DNA of 48,205 nt. Origin: Saprospiraceae bacterium (GTDB lineage: Bacteria; Bacteroidota; Bacteroidia; Chitinophagales; Saprospiraceae). The number at the start of each line of letters is the position of its first letter. The first letter of the stretch is position 1. The translations under genes were made by a program, and so were the position numbers. The notes under the pieces are model-generated. The model was not told where the DNA came from, searched no databases, and saw nothing but the letters and a program-made list of their open reading frames with translations. Below, one piece after another: positions 16,572-25,743 of the stretch. The DNA lies in the NCBI GenBank assembly GCA_027080725.1, contig JALWRC010000047.1, positions 15,573 to 63,777 on the forward strand. Reading direction: 5' to 3'.

Positions 16572-17792
16572 TTACATGTTTTCTATTACAGCAGTAGCAA
16601 ATTCGGAGCACTTCAAGAGGGTCGCCCCTTCCATTAACCGTTCGAAATCATAGGTGACTTGCTTCGCTTGAATGGTTTTCTCCAGAGCAGTCTCTATCAG
16701 ATCTGCCGCTTCTGACCATTTCATATAATCCAACATCATTACTCCTGATAGGATGACGGAACTCGGATTGACCTTGTCCATTCCTGCGTACTTAGGGGCT
16801 GTGCCGTGCGTAGCTTCAAAGATGCCCACTCCGGTGAGGTAGTTGATGTTTGCTCCCGGTGCGATACCTATCCCTCCTACTTCTGCCGCTAATGCGTCGG
16901 AAATATAGTCCCCGTTGAGGTTAAGTGTGGCAATTACATCATAGGCTCTGGGGCGTAAGAGGATTTGTTGTAGGAAGTTGTCGGCAATGACATCTTTGAT
17001 GATGAGTTCCCGGCCATCTTTCTTAATTACTTGCCATGGTCCCCCTTCATAATCAACTGCACCATATTCCTTGATGGCCACTTCGTAACCCCAGTCGCGG
17101 AATTTGCCTTCGGTGAATTTCATGATATTCCCCTTGTGTACAAGGGTAAGTGATTTTCGTTTTTTGTCCAATGCATACTCTATGGCAGAACGCACAAGTC
17201 GCTCTGTGCCTTCTTTGGAGACCGGTTTTACTCCTATCGAAGCTGTTTCAGGAAATCGAATACTTGAGACCCCCATATCGTTAATCAAAAAGTTCAGTAT
17301 CTTCTTAGCCTCAGGTGTGCCCTCGAGAAATTCAATCCCGGCATAGATATCTTCCGTATTCTCCCTGAAGATAACCATATCAACATACTCGGGATGTTTT
17401 ACCGGACTGGGAACTCCCTTATACCATCTTACTGGCCGTACACAAGCATACAAATCCAGCTTTTGACGGAGTGCGACATTGAGGGAGCGGATACCACCAC
17501 CTACGGGAGTGGTAAGAGGTCCCTTGATTCCGACCAGATATTCTCGCATTGCGCTCAGCGTTGCTTCGGGAAGCCATTCTCCACATTTATTGAAGGCTTT
17601 TTCGCCTGCATATACCTCTTTCCATTGGATTTTTCGCTCCCCATTGTATGCTTTTGCGACGGCAGCGTCCAAGACTCTTGATGCTGCGGCCCAAATGTCT
17701 GCTCCAATGCCGTCTCCTTCAATAAATGGGATAATCGGTTCGTTGGGGACTTGGAGTACCCCATCTATTATTTTAATATGGTGTTTATACAT
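16572..17792 (-). CDS. icd: NADP-dependent isocitrate dehydrogenase
   Basis: Cytosolic TCA-cycle enzyme that oxidatively decarboxylates isocitrate to 2-oxoglutarate with NADP. The 406 residues align with E. coli Icd along their whole length. The substrate-site motif [13 protein letters not shown] (98-110) supplies Ser103, Asn105 and Arg109, and Arg119 follows in ACVRPVRW, each ten positions earlier than in the E. coli enzyme. [12 protein letters not shown], the metal-binding NLNGDYISD, and the nicotinamide-adenine region [14 protein letters not shown] are all present. The C-terminus TYDFERLM...LLKCSEF is nearly as in E. coli. Ser103 corresponds to the residue phosphorylated by AceK in enterobacteria; no aceK is seen here. 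The gene is monocistronic, with a promoter and a terminator of its own. Confidence 0.97.
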   Translation of the reverse strand: MYKHHIKIIDGVLQVPNEPIIPFIEGDGIGADIWAAASRVLDAAVAKAYNGERKIQWKEVYAGEKAFNKCGEWLPEATLSAMREYLVGIKGPLTTPVGGGIRSLNVALRQKLDLYACVRPVRWYKGVPSPVKHPEYVDMVIFRENTEDIYAGIEFLEGTPEAKKILNFLINDMGVSSIRFPETASIGVKPVSKEGTERLVRSAIEYALDKKRKSLTLVHKGNIMKFTEGKFRDWGYEVAIKEYGAVDYEGGPWQVIKKDGRELIIKDVIADNFLQQILLRPRAYDVIATLNLNGDYISDALAAEVGGIGIAPGANINYLTGVGIFEATHGTAPKYAGMDKVNPSSVILSGVMMLDYMKWSEAADLIETALEKTIQAKQVTYDFERLMEGATLLKCSEFATAVIENM

Positions 17793-17866
17793 ATTATTAG
17801 TTTTGATTATTAATTAGTACGATGTCTTAACTTCAATATAGCGAATTAGTCCTATTTTTGAGGCGT

Positions 17867-17902
17867 CAAAGGTACTCATTTATTTGTAGTTTCGATTACA
17901 AA
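17867..17902 (-). promoter_or_regulatory. Candidate icd promoter
   Basis: On the minus strand TACCTTTG (17874-17867) is a perfect TAnnTTTG, preceded by TTTG (17902-17899) at a spacer of 24 nt, slightly long. It leaves a leader of roughly 65-70 nt to the icd ATG at 17792. Confidence 0.4.
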
Positions 17903-17978
17903 ATGAGAAGATGAATGTATGAAATGGTAGATTATTCGATGATAATATCAACTTTGTGTTTAAAAGAATTATGATGCT

Positions 17979-18596
17979 ATGAAAAGATACTTAATGTTTT
18001 TGGTTTTTTTGGTGATGGTTATGCTAAATTCCTGCAGTATTAGCCGTAAATCCCACAAAACGGTGGCCGGTAAGAATGGGGTGGAGGCAGCATCAAATTG
18101 TAGCCATTCTGCCGTTATTGAGCTATCTGAGAGCTGTGGTATTTTGCTGAATATTGAAGGAAAAGGAGCCTTTCAAGTAACTCAAATAGACGATCCGACC
18201 TTTTCTTTTGTGCCCGGGGCACACGTACAAGTGGATTTCGTAGAAGAAACGGGCATTGTCCCTTCCTGCGAGCAGGTTAAGGCTGCAGTACATGTGACCT
18301 GCGTAGATTTAATCCCAGAGCTAAATGTGCGCACAGATAGCTCGTGCCGGAATGTGAATGATGTTTTGGGGGTGAGTTGGATGAACCAAGTTATTGGGAA
18401 ATATAATCCCTCCGTGGTGGCCAAATACCAAAGAGGCGATGGTTGGGCCTATGCTTTCGAGGGGAAGTCGGGTAAGGTGATATATGATTGCAACGGCCAT
18501 TTACTTTGCAGGACGGATTACGGAGATAAGCAGGGGTGCACCGAAGTGTTGAAACAATTGGAAAATCGACAGGTTTTACTTAAAGTTGATTATTGA
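17979..18596 (+). CDS. Hypothetical lipoprotein with paired cysteines
   Basis: A 205-residue lipoprotein. A hydrophobic stretch (LMFLVFLVMVML) ends in lipobox LNSC with Cys19. The mature part opens with basic residues (SRKSHK) and contains a set of cysteines at fairly regular spacing (SNCSH, ESCGI, PSCEQ, VTCVD, SSCRN, YDCNG, LLCRT, QGCTE), which suggests disulfides in the periplasm. The central part reads like a small beta barrel (ILLNIEGKGAFQV, FVPGAHVQVDFVEETG). No family is recognised. It stands between icd (divergent) and ruvB (same strand, 103 bp downstream). Confidence 0.72.
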   Translation: MKRYLMFLVFLVMVMLNSCSISRKSHKTVAGKNGVEAASNCSHSAVIELSESCGILLNIEGKGAFQVTQIDDPTFSFVPGAHVQVDFVEETGIVPSCEQVKAAVHVTCVDLIPELNVRTDSSCRNVNDVLGVSWMNQVIGKYNPSVVAKYQRGDGWAYAFEGKSGKVIYDCNGHLLCRTDYGDKQGCTEVLKQLENRQVLLKVDY

Positions 18597-18654
18597 AAGT
18601 GTTTTGCCGGTTTTTCTGATAAAGGGACCATACCGCTATAAGGGGGGATTTCTT

Positions 18655-18670
18655 GGTATGAAATGGTTGA
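18655..18670 (+). repeat. Intergenic copy of the GGTATGAAATGGT motif
   Basis: GGTATGAAATGGTTGA lies between the lipoprotein gene and ruvB. It differs at one base from the 16-mer that forms the hairpin arms at 33277-33324. A further copy, GTATGAAATGGTAGA, is at 17917-17931 in the icd upstream region. Confidence 0.6.
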
Positions 18671-18699
18671 TATAATTAGGTGGGTAAAATAAAGTTTAT

Positions 18700-19725
18700 A
18701 TGATAAATCCGCATTTGGATGCGAGTGGTTCGCAGTTTGACAATGAAGAGAAGACAATCGAGCGTGCGCTGAGACCGACGACTATCGATGATTTTACGGG
18801 GCAGCCACAGTTGGTTGAGAACCTTAAGGTCTTTATAGAAGCGGCCAAACTGCGTGGCGAAGCCTTGGATCATGTGTTGCTTCATGGACCCCCGGGGCTT
18901 GGTAAGACAACTTTGGCCTATATCATCGCCAACGAATTAGGGTCCGACATAAAGATGACCTCCGGACCTGTACTTGAGAAGCCGGGAGATTTGGCGGGGC
19001 TGTTGACCAATTTAGAAGAAGGAGATGTACTTTTTATTGATGAGATTCATCGGTTGAATACCGTAGTGGAGGAGTACCTTTATTCGGCTATGGAAGATTA
19101 CCGGATTGATATCATGATTGATAGTGGCCCCAATGCCCGTAGCATTCAGCTGAGTATCCAGCCATTTACTTTGGTGGGGGCGACTACACGTATGGGACTC
19201 TTGACTGCTCCGATGCGGGCACGCTTTGGGATCAATAGTCACTTAGACTATTATGACGTGGCTACCCTTGAACAAATTATTAAGCGTTCATCCGGAATAT
19301 TGAATATTGAGATATCAAATGAAGGAGCCCATGTCATCGCCTCACGTAGCAGAGGTACTCCTAGAATTGCCAATGCTTTGTTGCGTAGAGTTCGAGATTT
19401 TGCACAAATTAAAGGAACGGGGAAAATAGATCAGAAAATATCAGACTTCGCTTTAGATGCTCTGAATGTGGATGAGTGTGGTCTTGATGAAATGGATAAC
19501 CGAATTCTAGATACGATCATTCGTAAGTTTCATGGCGGCCCGGTAGGGTTGACAACAATAGCAACTGCCGTAGGAGAGGAACCAGGCACCATAGAAGAGG
19601 TACACGAACCGTTTTTGATAATGGAAGGCTTTATTCATCGAACTCCAAGAGGTAGAGAAGCTACACCAAAAGCGTTCGAGCATTTGGGAGAGCCCTTTCA
19701 GGGTAGACAGGGGACTCTGTTTTAA
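18700..19725 (+). CDS. ruvB: Holliday junction branch-migration helicase RuvB
   Basis: Hexameric AAA+ motor that, with RuvA, drives branch migration of Holliday junctions in recombinational repair. The length of 341 residues is standard. Walker A is GPPGLGKTT (63-71), Walker B is LFIDEIH (111-117), and sensor 1 is in VGATTRMG. The RuvB-specific [11 protein letters not shown] (92-102) and ERALRP (21-26) are present, and the C-terminal winged-helix domain carries GGPVGL and the ending [12 protein letters not shown]. The ATG at 18700 gives the usual short N-terminus. As is common outside gammaproteobacteria, ruvA and ruvC are not adjacent. Confidence 0.98.
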   Translation: MINPHLDASGSQFDNEEKTIERALRPTTIDDFTGQPQLVENLKVFIEAAKLRGEALDHVLLHGPPGLGKTTLAYIIANELGSDIKMTSGPVLEKPGDLAGLLTNLEEGDVLFIDEIHRLNTVVEEYLYSAMEDYRIDIMIDSGPNARSIQLSIQPFTLVGATTRMGLLTAPMRARFGINSHLDYYDVATLEQIIKRSSGILNIEISNEGAHVIASRSRGTPRIANALLRRVRDFAQIKGTGKIDQKISDFALDALNVDECGLDEMDNRILDTIIRKFHGGPVGLTTIATAVGEEPGTIEEVHEPFLIMEGFIHRTPRGREATPKAFEHLGEPFQGRQGTLF

Positions 19726-19812
19726 TTAGTGAATCATACTCGCATTTAAGATGGCTTCATAGTCCTCATCCCTTAGGAAGAAATAATAGGGATCGGAGCA
19801 GTGAGTAACGCT

Positions 19813-20190
19813 TTAACCTCCAATGACAGCTCTCAATTGATTAATCTGCTCCTTCCAAAAATCCTTTTGCTCCTCCACTTCATCGGAATCTGCAAAATCG
19901 GTGATTTCCAGTACCGTTTCATTGGTGATAGGCGATTTGTACATCTTTACCTCCCAGTATTCATTTTCATTAGAGTCATCCCATTGGAAAACCAATTTCT
20001 CATCGTGAACGTCTTCTATCAAATTAGCGATCTCTTCACTGCCATCCCATTCAAAGGTGAATGTGTTATTTGTAATGTCCGCACTGTCGCAAAACCACCG
20101 AGTTAAGCCCGCCGGTGTCGTGAAAAATTGATAAAGCATCGCGGGAGAAGCTTTAAAGATAAATTCGAGGTTGAATTTTTCTCTTGTCAT
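19813..20190 (-). CDS. START-like (AHSA1/Bet v1-type) domain protein
   Basis: A 125-residue cytosolic protein with a helix-grip fold signature. It opens with FNLEFIFKASPAMLYQFFTTPAGLTRWFCD, the typical start of AHSA1/START-like proteins in which a helix carries the 'LYxFxTTPxGLxxWF' pattern. Later FTFEWDGSEE, LVFQWDDSNENEYWEVKM and VLEITDFADSDE supply the beta sheet, and a long C-terminal helix follows (EEQKDFWKEQINQLRAVIG). The cavity could bind a small hydrophobic ligand, but none is known for this Bacteroidota subgroup. It converges with ruvB, 87 bp apart. The 352-bp gap above (20191-20542) contains a small hairpin (ATAAAGGG / CCCCTTTAT near 20330-20352) and the promoter of the CBS gene, and nothing else that I can see. 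Confidence 0.85.
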   Translation of the reverse strand: MTREKFNLEFIFKASPAMLYQFFTTPAGLTRWFCDSADITNNTFTFEWDGSEEIANLIEDVHDEKLVFQWDDSNENEYWEVKMYKSPITNETVLEITDFADSDEVEEQKDFWKEQINQLRAVIGG

Positions 20191-20492
20191 TGTATAATTA
20201 AATTGTCTTTCTCAATGTTTAAGAATATACAGGGATTTCATTGTATTGCTGTATATGGAGTGGTGTCAGTATTGCTGCATTTGATTTGGCCTCAACTGTC
20301 CACTCAATGATGTGCCCTGCCATCAATAGTATAAAGGGATTATCCCCTTTATTGTTGTGTGAAAAACGGATTTCTTTCGGAATAGCCGCTTTTTCCTTGT
20401 CTCAAAATGAGGCCCCCTTTCCCAAGTTGACCTATTCTCCATAATTTATTCGCATTTGATCGTAAATAATAGTCGAGAATGCCAAAATTATT

Positions 20493-20500
20493 TATATTTG
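20493..20500 (+). promoter_or_regulatory. -7 element upstream of CBS-pair gene
   Basis: TATATTTG, a perfect TAnnTTTG, lies 42 bp before the ATG at 20543. No TTG is found at normal spacing upstream. Confidence 0.45.
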
Positions 20501-20542
20501 CACTAGATTTAGAGATTTTCAAATACCAAATGCTATAGTGTT

Positions 20543-20938
20543 ATGATGAACGAACCGATTAAGTCGATAATGATGACGGAATTGATGTCTATCGGCCCTG
20601 ATGAAACCTTGGGAAAAGCTAGAGAAATTCTCGGCACCTATAGAGTACATCATCTACCGATTGTAGAAGGAGAAAAGTTAGTCGGCTTAGTTACCACCTG
20701 GGATTTATTTAAGATGGATATGTCCCCAAAGGATTATGCCTCTATTCCAGTTAAGAATATCATGACCACGCATTTGGCGGTTTTGACTCCGGAAGATAAG
20801 GTGGGAAGCGCTGCTGAACTTTTTTTGGAACACATGTTTCAAGCCATTCCGGTTGTTGATAAGGATTATCATTTGAAAGGTATGGTTACCATGTTCGATG
20901 TAGTCCGATACTCATTTTATAAGGAGTACGATCATTAG
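20543..20938 (+). CDS. CBS-domain pair protein
   Basis: A 131-residue stand-alone CBS pair (Bateman module). The first CBS runs from residues ~5-58 (IKSIMMTELMSIGPDETLGKA, then HHLPIVEGEKLVGLVTTWDLF) and the second from ~70-125 (VKNIMTTHLAVLTPEDKVGSA, then QAIPVVDKDYHLKGMVTMFDV). Both halves have the canonical 'V.D....GMVT..D' strand-helix ending that binds adenine nucleotides. Such proteins sense AMP, ATP or related ligands and control a partner, which here is not identified since no enzyme or channel gene is adjacent. Either of two consecutive ATGs at 20543 and 20546 could be the start. Confidence 0.88.
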   Translation: MMNEPIKSIMMTELMSIGPDETLGKAREILGTYRVHHLPIVEGEKLVGLVTTWDLFKMDMSPKDYASIPVKNIMTTHLAVLTPEDKVGSAAELFLEHMFQAIPVVDKDYHLKGMVTMFDVVRYSFYKEYDH

Positions 20939-21490
20939 TTCATCATCTATTAGGCTCCGTAGTACAGAGAACTGGCAGCAAAATACAGCACGTTTGTTCC
21001 TCTATCCGGGTTAGCCATTTATTGCTGATAAGCCAAGGTTGAAAATCTGTTACATCGTCGTGTTATAGCTTGCAAAAGCATGGTGTTAAGTGTTAACCAT
21101 TTTTTATTTGATTTCCTCCTTTCTGGTTCCCGTTTTAATCTTTCTTAAGCATATTACTGTTAACAGAGAAAAGCAATATTGCCTGAAGCCCAGTACAGAA
21201 TGTGATAATTCAACTGATAAAGGGGCGAATTGATACGGTCTATAACCTCTTTTGGTGTGGCATGCTGTTTAGTTGAATGTGTGAAGAATGTAAATTACCT
21301 CATTACACTAGAAATACTTACTTATACTTACTGGACTCTTATTCTATTTCCTTACCAAAATCAATTTGAATAATTGAATTGTAGAACAAAATAGGGGTAT
21401 TTTGGCTGGTTTTGGGTATTCTTGTGTGTCTCAATTGTGTAAATATATAAATTATTTTTAATATATAATACATATTATAAATAAATGTAA
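20939..21490. other. Gene-free intergenic region
   Basis: About 550 bp, becoming very A+T-rich to the right. I see no open frame with coding character, no RNA gene and no clear repeat; the only interpretable site is the promoter element at its right end. Confidence 0.6.
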
Positions 21491-21498
21491 TATATTTG
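21491..21498 (+). promoter_or_regulatory. -7 element of the DUF6089 gene
   Basis: TATATTTG, a perfect TAnnTTTG, lies 12 bp before the ATG at 21510 in a very A+T-rich stretch. A transcript starting ~7 bp further would leave almost no leader, so the second ATG at 21534 might be the real start. Confidence 0.45.
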
Positions 21499-21509
21499 CC
21501 CTTGAATTT

Positions 21510-22364
21510 ATGAAAATACAAAAATCGATATTTATGAGATGGTTAGTTGTCTTATTGTTTTTACCCTTGGTGGGATACACGCAATTGTATGATATTAGCG
21601 CCGGTGTAGGGGGCGCCATGTACGCCGGAGATTTGACAGCCAACACTTTGGCATCGTATGCGCATCAGCTCAATCCGGCCGCAAATGTTAGTGCAGCGTT
21701 TTACTTTTCACCGGCGTACCGGGTGAGAGGGTATGCTCTGATAGCTAAGTTAAGTGGTAATGACGCTTATTCTGATTTGGACTGGCAAAGAGAGCGCAAT
21801 CTAAATTTTGAATCTAACATTCAAGAATTTGGCCTTCAGGTGGAAGCAGATTTAGGACGCTTTTTTAATTTGCCTCCTGTGCGTTCTTATCCCTATGCAT
21901 TTATTGGTGCCAGTGTTTTACATTTTAATCCATTGTCCGAGTTTAACGGCCGTATGGTCGCGTTACAGCCTCTCGGTACAGAAGGGCAGGGTATGCCGGG
22001 ATATGACCCGAAGTACCGTCTTATGACCACAGCGGTAAACTTCGGTTTTGGGTATAAATACCCATTGATGGATTTTGTTGACCTCGTGGTGACGGCTGCC
22101 TGGAGAAGAGCCAACACGGACTATCTGGATGATGTCAGCAAAAATTATGTTTCCAATGCAGAACTCGCTGAGAATAACGGTGAGTTGGCATCTTTGTTGG
22201 GAAATAAAATTGGTAGAGAGACCGGAAGAACCCGCGGTGGGAAATACAGTAACGACTGGTATGGAGTGGGACTTATTAGTCTCCGGTATTATTTTGGGAA
22301 AAGACGTAATATCATGAGCCGTCACAAATCCGGATATACAGGAAGATGTCCTTCTAAGTTTTAA
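21510..22364 (+). CDS. DUF6089-type outer-membrane barrel protein
   Basis: A 284-residue exported protein. The hydrophobic signal WLVVLLFLPLVGYTQ is preceded by MKIQKSIFMR; starting at the second Met (21534) would give a more standard signal peptide. The mature part opens with DISAGVGGAMYAGDL and goes on through RGYALIAKLSGNDAY, PYAFIGASVLHFNP and MTTAVNFGFGYKYPLMDFVDLVV to GVGLISLRYYFGKRR. This matches the DUF6089 family of Bacteroidota ('GGxxYxGDL', 'FGxGxKY', 'D.....YFGK'), predicted small outer-membrane barrels of unknown role. A strong terminator follows, so the gene is monocistronic. Confidence 0.85.
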   Translation: MKIQKSIFMRWLVVLLFLPLVGYTQLYDISAGVGGAMYAGDLTANTLASYAHQLNPAANVSAAFYFSPAYRVRGYALIAKLSGNDAYSDLDWQRERNLNFESNIQEFGLQVEADLGRFFNLPPVRSYPYAFIGASVLHFNPLSEFNGRMVALQPLGTEGQGMPGYDPKYRLMTTAVNFGFGYKYPLMDFVDLVVTAAWRRANTDYLDDVSKNYVSNAELAENNGELASLLGNKIGRETGRTRGGKYSNDWYGVGLISLRYYFGKRRNIMSRHKSGYTGRCPSKF

Positions 22365-22390
22365 GAGAGAGAAAAAAATAAGAAGCATAC

Positions 22391-22423
22391 AAAAAAGCCC
22401 TGCATCTTTTGCGGGGCTTTTTT
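22391..22423 (+). terminator. Rho-independent terminator after the DUF6089 gene
   Basis: AAAAAAGCCC (22391-22400) pairs with GGGCTTTTTT (22414-22423), extended inward by three more pairs, with a 7-nt loop and a T-run. Confidence 0.9.
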
Positions 22424-22542
22424 AGTGCCTTTTTGCAACTTATCTCAACTTCCTTAAGATTCGTGCGTTTCTTTATTTGAAAGTAAAGAGGGAATTATCC
22501 CCCTTTTCTTTTGGTGTTTAGCGAATTATAAGGTAAAGTGAA

Positions 22543-24009
22543 ATGGATATTCTATACGAACAATTGAGTGATAAGAGCTTATTGAAAACCGGTAATTTTA
22601 TTGCGGGGGAGTGGCTTCCTGCTACCGATGAAAATACACAGATACCTGTTATTAATCCGGCAGATGGCCAAGTAGTGGCCCGGGTGTTCAAAGCTTCAAA
22701 GCAGCTCTGTGAAAAAGCCATTGCATCCGCTAAAATCGCCTTTACAGACTGGCGAAATTCTTCTCCCAAGAAACGCACCAACGTGCTGCAGGCATGGAAT
22801 GCATTATTGCATCAACACAAGAGGGATCTCGCTCTGATAATGACAATGGAACAAGGGAAACCGCTTGGTGAAGCCGAAGGCGAAATCAAATATGCGGCTT
22901 CCTACCTGGAATACTATGCAGAGGAGGTCAAACGGATTAAAGGAGATATCCTCCCGGCACCCGATCGATCATCTAAGATTATTGTTGCCAAGGAGCCCGT
23001 CGGAGTGGTGGGGATTATCACTCCTTGGAATTTCCCGGTGGCTATGTTTGTCCGGAAGCTGGCACCTGCTTTGGCGGCAGGTTGTACCTGTATTGTCAAA
23101 CCGGATGAAAGGACCCCTTTAAGTGCACTGGCTGTAATGGAGCTCGGTCGAAGGGCGGGTATTCCCCCGGGTGTCGTCCAAATGATAACTGGAGATCCTC
23201 CTGAGATGGGTGCCTGCCTTGCCACCCATCCTGATGTCGCCAAACTGTCCTTTACCGGCTCGACTCGTGTCGGGAAACATTTAATGACCTTGGCAGCAAG
23301 TACGGTGAAACGGTTGAGTTTGGAACTCGGAGGCAATGCTCCATTCATCGTTTTTCCCGATGCCGATATTCCTGCAGCAGTGGAAGGACTCATCGCTTCA
23401 AAGTTTCGCAACACCGGACAAACTTGCGTGTGTGTAAACCGGGTATTTGTGCATGAAGATATACACGATGCCTTTGTCTCCATTTTAAAGGAAAAGGTCA
23501 AGGGGCTACGCGTAGGCAGTGGATTGGAGGGATGTGATGTCGGACCGATGATTGATGAACAGGCGATTCATAAGGTAGAGCGACTGGTACAAGATGCTTG
23601 CCATCGTGGAGCGGAGGTGTGTTGTGGAGGGCAGCGATTGCCTTTGGGACCACATTATTATGAACCTACCGTTTTGTCGGGTGTAACTCGAGAGATGGAC
23701 ATATTTAGGGAAGAGATATTTGGTCCGGTCGTCTCCATTACGTCCTTTGCGGAAACGGAGGAAGTCATCCGCATGGCCAATGATACTCCCTATGGATTGG
23801 CCTCTTATGTTTATAGTAAGGACGCCTCTGTTATTTGGCGGATAACTGAAGCGCTCGAATACGGGATGGTGGGGGTGAACACAGGAAGTATATCGACGGC
23901 ATGGGCTCCGTTTGGTGGCATCAAGCAGTCCGGTTTTGGAAGAGAAGGATCCGCATATGGGATGGATGAATATCTTCAGCTCAAGTATATCAACTGGAAG
24001 ACGGAATAA
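22543..24009 (+). CDS. gabD: NAD(P)-dependent succinate-semialdehyde dehydrogenase
   Basis: A 488-residue aldehyde dehydrogenase that oxidises succinate semialdehyde to succinate, linking GABA or related breakdown to the TCA cycle. Catalytic residues are in place: Asn163 in ITPWNFP, Glu261 in LELGGNAP and nucleophile Cys295 in NTGQTCVC. The CVC pair is typical of the GabD group, in which the two Cys can form a redox switch. SFTGSTRVGK (Rossmann loop) and the ending GGIKQSGFGREGS are also GabD-like, as is GEWLPATDE at the N-terminus. No gabT or GABA permease is adjacent, so the physiological aldehyde is inferred from family resemblance. Confidence 0.9.
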   Translation: MDILYEQLSDKSLLKTGNFIAGEWLPATDENTQIPVINPADGQVVARVFKASKQLCEKAIASAKIAFTDWRNSSPKKRTNVLQAWNALLHQHKRDLALIMTMEQGKPLGEAEGEIKYAASYLEYYAEEVKRIKGDILPAPDRSSKIIVAKEPVGVVGIITPWNFPVAMFVRKLAPALAAGCTCIVKPDERTPLSALAVMELGRRAGIPPGVVQMITGDPPEMGACLATHPDVAKLSFTGSTRVGKHLMTLAASTVKRLSLELGGNAPFIVFPDADIPAAVEGLIASKFRNTGQTCVCVNRVFVHEDIHDAFVSILKEKVKGLRVGSGLEGCDVGPMIDEQAIHKVERLVQDACHRGAEVCCGGQRLPLGPHYYEPTVLSGVTREMDIFREEIFGPVVSITSFAETEEVIRMANDTPYGLASYVYSKDASVIWRITEALEYGMVGVNTGSISTAWAPFGGIKQSGFGREGSAYGMDEYLQLKYINWKTE

Positions 24010-24050
24010 GAACTTTATTTTATCATAACCCAAGGGAACGCATTTCCTTG

Positions 24051-24170
24051 GAAATCTACTTGAAGTCATTACAGGACATAACCCTTATGTGTTCTCTGTG
24101 TCTTATGTGGTTCAAAACAAAGTTGTTGATTACCACATTAGGCACATAAGGTCACATTAGGAGTTAGGTA
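24051..24170 (+). repeat. Dispersed repeat, copy A
   Basis: About 120 bp running from GAAATCTACTTGAAGTCA through TATGTGGTTCAAAACAAAG to CACATTAGG and GAGTTAGGTA. It aligns throughout with copy C at 47921-48081 and, over the left two thirds, with copy B at 24228-24330. It is non-coding and follows the gabD stop codon. Confidence 0.85.
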
Positions 24171-24227
24171 AGGAAATAAATTCGATCCGTACGGTAAACA
24201 ATTAACAATTAACAATTGCAATTTGCC

Positions 24228-24330
24228 CTTCTGAATCGGTGTGTGGAAATCTATTTGAAGTCAGTAAAAGACATAAATCTTATGTGTCCTTTGTGCCTTT
24301 GTGGTTCAAAATAAAGTTGTTAATTACCAC
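24228..24330 (+). repeat. Dispersed repeat, copy B (right part missing)
   Basis: It starts CTTCTGAATCGGTGTGTGG like copy C, then runs colinearly through TTTGAAGTCAGTAAAAGACATAA, CCTTTGTGCCTTTGTGGTTC and TTACCAC, where similarity stops. The 'CACATTAGG' segment of copies A and C is replaced by the small palindromes at 24335-24387. Confidence 0.85.
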
Positions 24331-24334
24331 GACC

Positions 24335-24387
24335 TGTGACGCACCGGCGTTATTAGGACACAACTCGTGACGCCATGGCGTTATAAG
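24335..24387 (+). repeat. Two tandem copies of a small palindrome (GTGACGC-n4-GCGTTAT)
   Basis: GTGACGCACCGGCGTTATTAG (24336-24356) and GTGACGCCATGGCGTTATAAG (24367-24387) are near-identical ~21-bp units. The same unit is found in reverse (ATAACGCTGTAGCGTCACA) inside copy C of the larger repeat at 47986-48004. Confidence 0.8.
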
Positions 24388-24460
24388 AAGATATTTGCTG
24401 AAAAAACAACCTGCCCCATAGCCGCACGCAAATACGCCCTTCTTAAATCGGCGTTCGTTC

Positions 24461-24488
24461 ACCCCGTGGAATGCGTATTCTACGGGGT
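24461..24488. repeat. Hairpin ACCCCGTGGAAT / ATTCTACGGGGT
   Basis: Twelve-base arms with one mismatch around a 4-nt loop (GCGT), in gene-free DNA. It resembles the short C/G-capped palindromes that are scattered in many Bacteroidota genomes. Open frames across 24280-24714 on both strands have no coding character and I treat this whole 839-bp gap (24010-24848) as repeat-derived. Confidence 0.65.
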
Positions 24489-24800
24489 TAATCCTTGTTC
24501 GGTGTTCCTGGTTCCTCTGCATCCAGTGTGTGTTGTAAATAAAAATGAAGCGCAATGCAGTATTGTACTTTGTAGTACACACGAAGAGCTCTGTCCCATC
24601 CGGTATATTAGATTTCCGCTTATCTTTGCTCTCCATGACTGGATTCAGGATGAAAGGGGTTTGATTTATAATAGAAGTCCTCTAATCCGTGACATCTGTT
24701 TCCACGCTTTTTGAATGACATTTTTTTTGCGAGGATTATCGAGAAAGGGATTGCATATGATGGGGCTTTTACCGGCAGGAATTGGCAAACTTTATAGTAT

Positions 24801-24830
24801 TATTTGATAGAACAAAATTATTTGATAGAA
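24801..24830 (+). repeat. 12-bp direct repeat upstream of the chaN-like gene
   Basis: TATTTGATAGAA occurs at 24801-24812 and again at 24819-24830, just before the ATG at 24849. It may be a duplicated promoter or operator half; no full -7 consensus is seen. Confidence 0.5.
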
Positions 24831-24848
24831 AAAAATAACTCGAAATTT

Positions 24849-25721
24849 ATGAAACAAATAGCTGTTTTTTTATTGCTCTGGCTGACCTCCCCGGGGACTG
24901 CACTCTTGGGACAGAATACGCCGCCTGCCTATATGCTATATCATTCGGATGGGTCCAAGGCCGATTATAAGGGGATGATTGATCAAATGGCCAAGGCCGA
25001 TGTCACTTTGGTGGGCGAATTTCATAACAATCCCATCTGCCACTGGTTCGAATTGAAGATTGCACAGGATCTGTTTGGCAAAGATTCTCTATTGGATATT
25101 GGGATGGAGATGTTTGAGGCAGATGACCAGTTGGCGATAGATGAATTTATGGCCGGCCGTTTCAAGGCCTTCTATTTTAAAAATGCGGTGAAGCGTTGGA
25201 AGAACTTCAAAACGGACTACAAGCCCATCTTTGACTTGGCCAAAGACCATTCGGATAAAATCGGCTTTTATGCGACCAACGTACCCCGGCGCTATGCCGG
25301 AATTGTTTCTGCAAGGGGATTTGATGGTTTGAACGAATTGAGCCCCTTGGCTAAAAGCTATTTTGCACCTCTCCCTATCCGGTTTGATACTACCGCCCCC
25401 AATTATGAAGAGATGATGCAAATGGATATGGGGCACGGGTCAAACATCAATGTCACTAAAGCACAGGCGCTCAAAGATGCCACCATGGCTCATTTTATCC
25501 TTAAGAACAGAAGAAAGAGAGTGCCGTTCGTCCATTATCAGGGGGATTTTCACTCTAAAAATCACGGTGGCATTTATGTATATCTCAAATATGGCGATAA
25601 ATCCCTTAAAATCGTAACCCTGTCTCCGGTGGAGTCAGATTCGATGGATTTTAAGGAGGAGTACGGGCAATTGGGGGATTATATCTTAGTCATTCCCGAA
25701 TCCATGACCAAGACGTATTAG
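24849..25721 (+). CDS. ChaN-like, TIKI-superfamily exported protein
   Basis: A 290-residue protein with a signal peptide (KQIAVFLLLWLTSPGTALLGQ), so it acts in the periplasm or at the outer membrane. The domain is of the ChaN / haem-binding-uptake type within the TIKI/EreA superfamily: LVGEFHNNPICHWFE (Glu57, His59) is the first metal- or haem-site motif, 'DIGMEMFEADDQ' the second, and HYQGDFHSKNHGG near the C-terminus supplies further His. Campylobacter ChaN binds stacked haems in iron uptake; the Bacteroidota members are uncharacterised and could instead be hydrolases. It is first in an apparent operon, 22 bp before the oxidoreductase gene. An upstream in-frame TTG (24804) is less likely as start because it precedes the signal peptide by 15 polar residues. 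Confidence 0.85.
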   Translation: MKQIAVFLLLWLTSPGTALLGQNTPPAYMLYHSDGSKADYKGMIDQMAKADVTLVGEFHNNPICHWFELKIAQDLFGKDSLLDIGMEMFEADDQLAIDEFMAGRFKAFYFKNAVKRWKNFKTDYKPIFDLAKDHSDKIGFYATNVPRRYAGIVSARGFDGLNELSPLAKSYFAPLPIRFDTTAPNYEEMMQMDMGHGSNINVTKAQALKDATMAHFILKNRRKRVPFVHYQGDFHSKNHGGIYVYLKYGDKSLKIVTLSPVESDSMDFKEEYGQLGDYILVIPESMTKTY

Positions 25722-25743
25722 CGACAGGAATTGCTGACAAAAG

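Noticed and set aside
24280-24714. Overlapping open frames of 115-118 codons on both strands
   Set aside because: They cover dispersed repeats and palindromes, have no plausible start context and no protein character.
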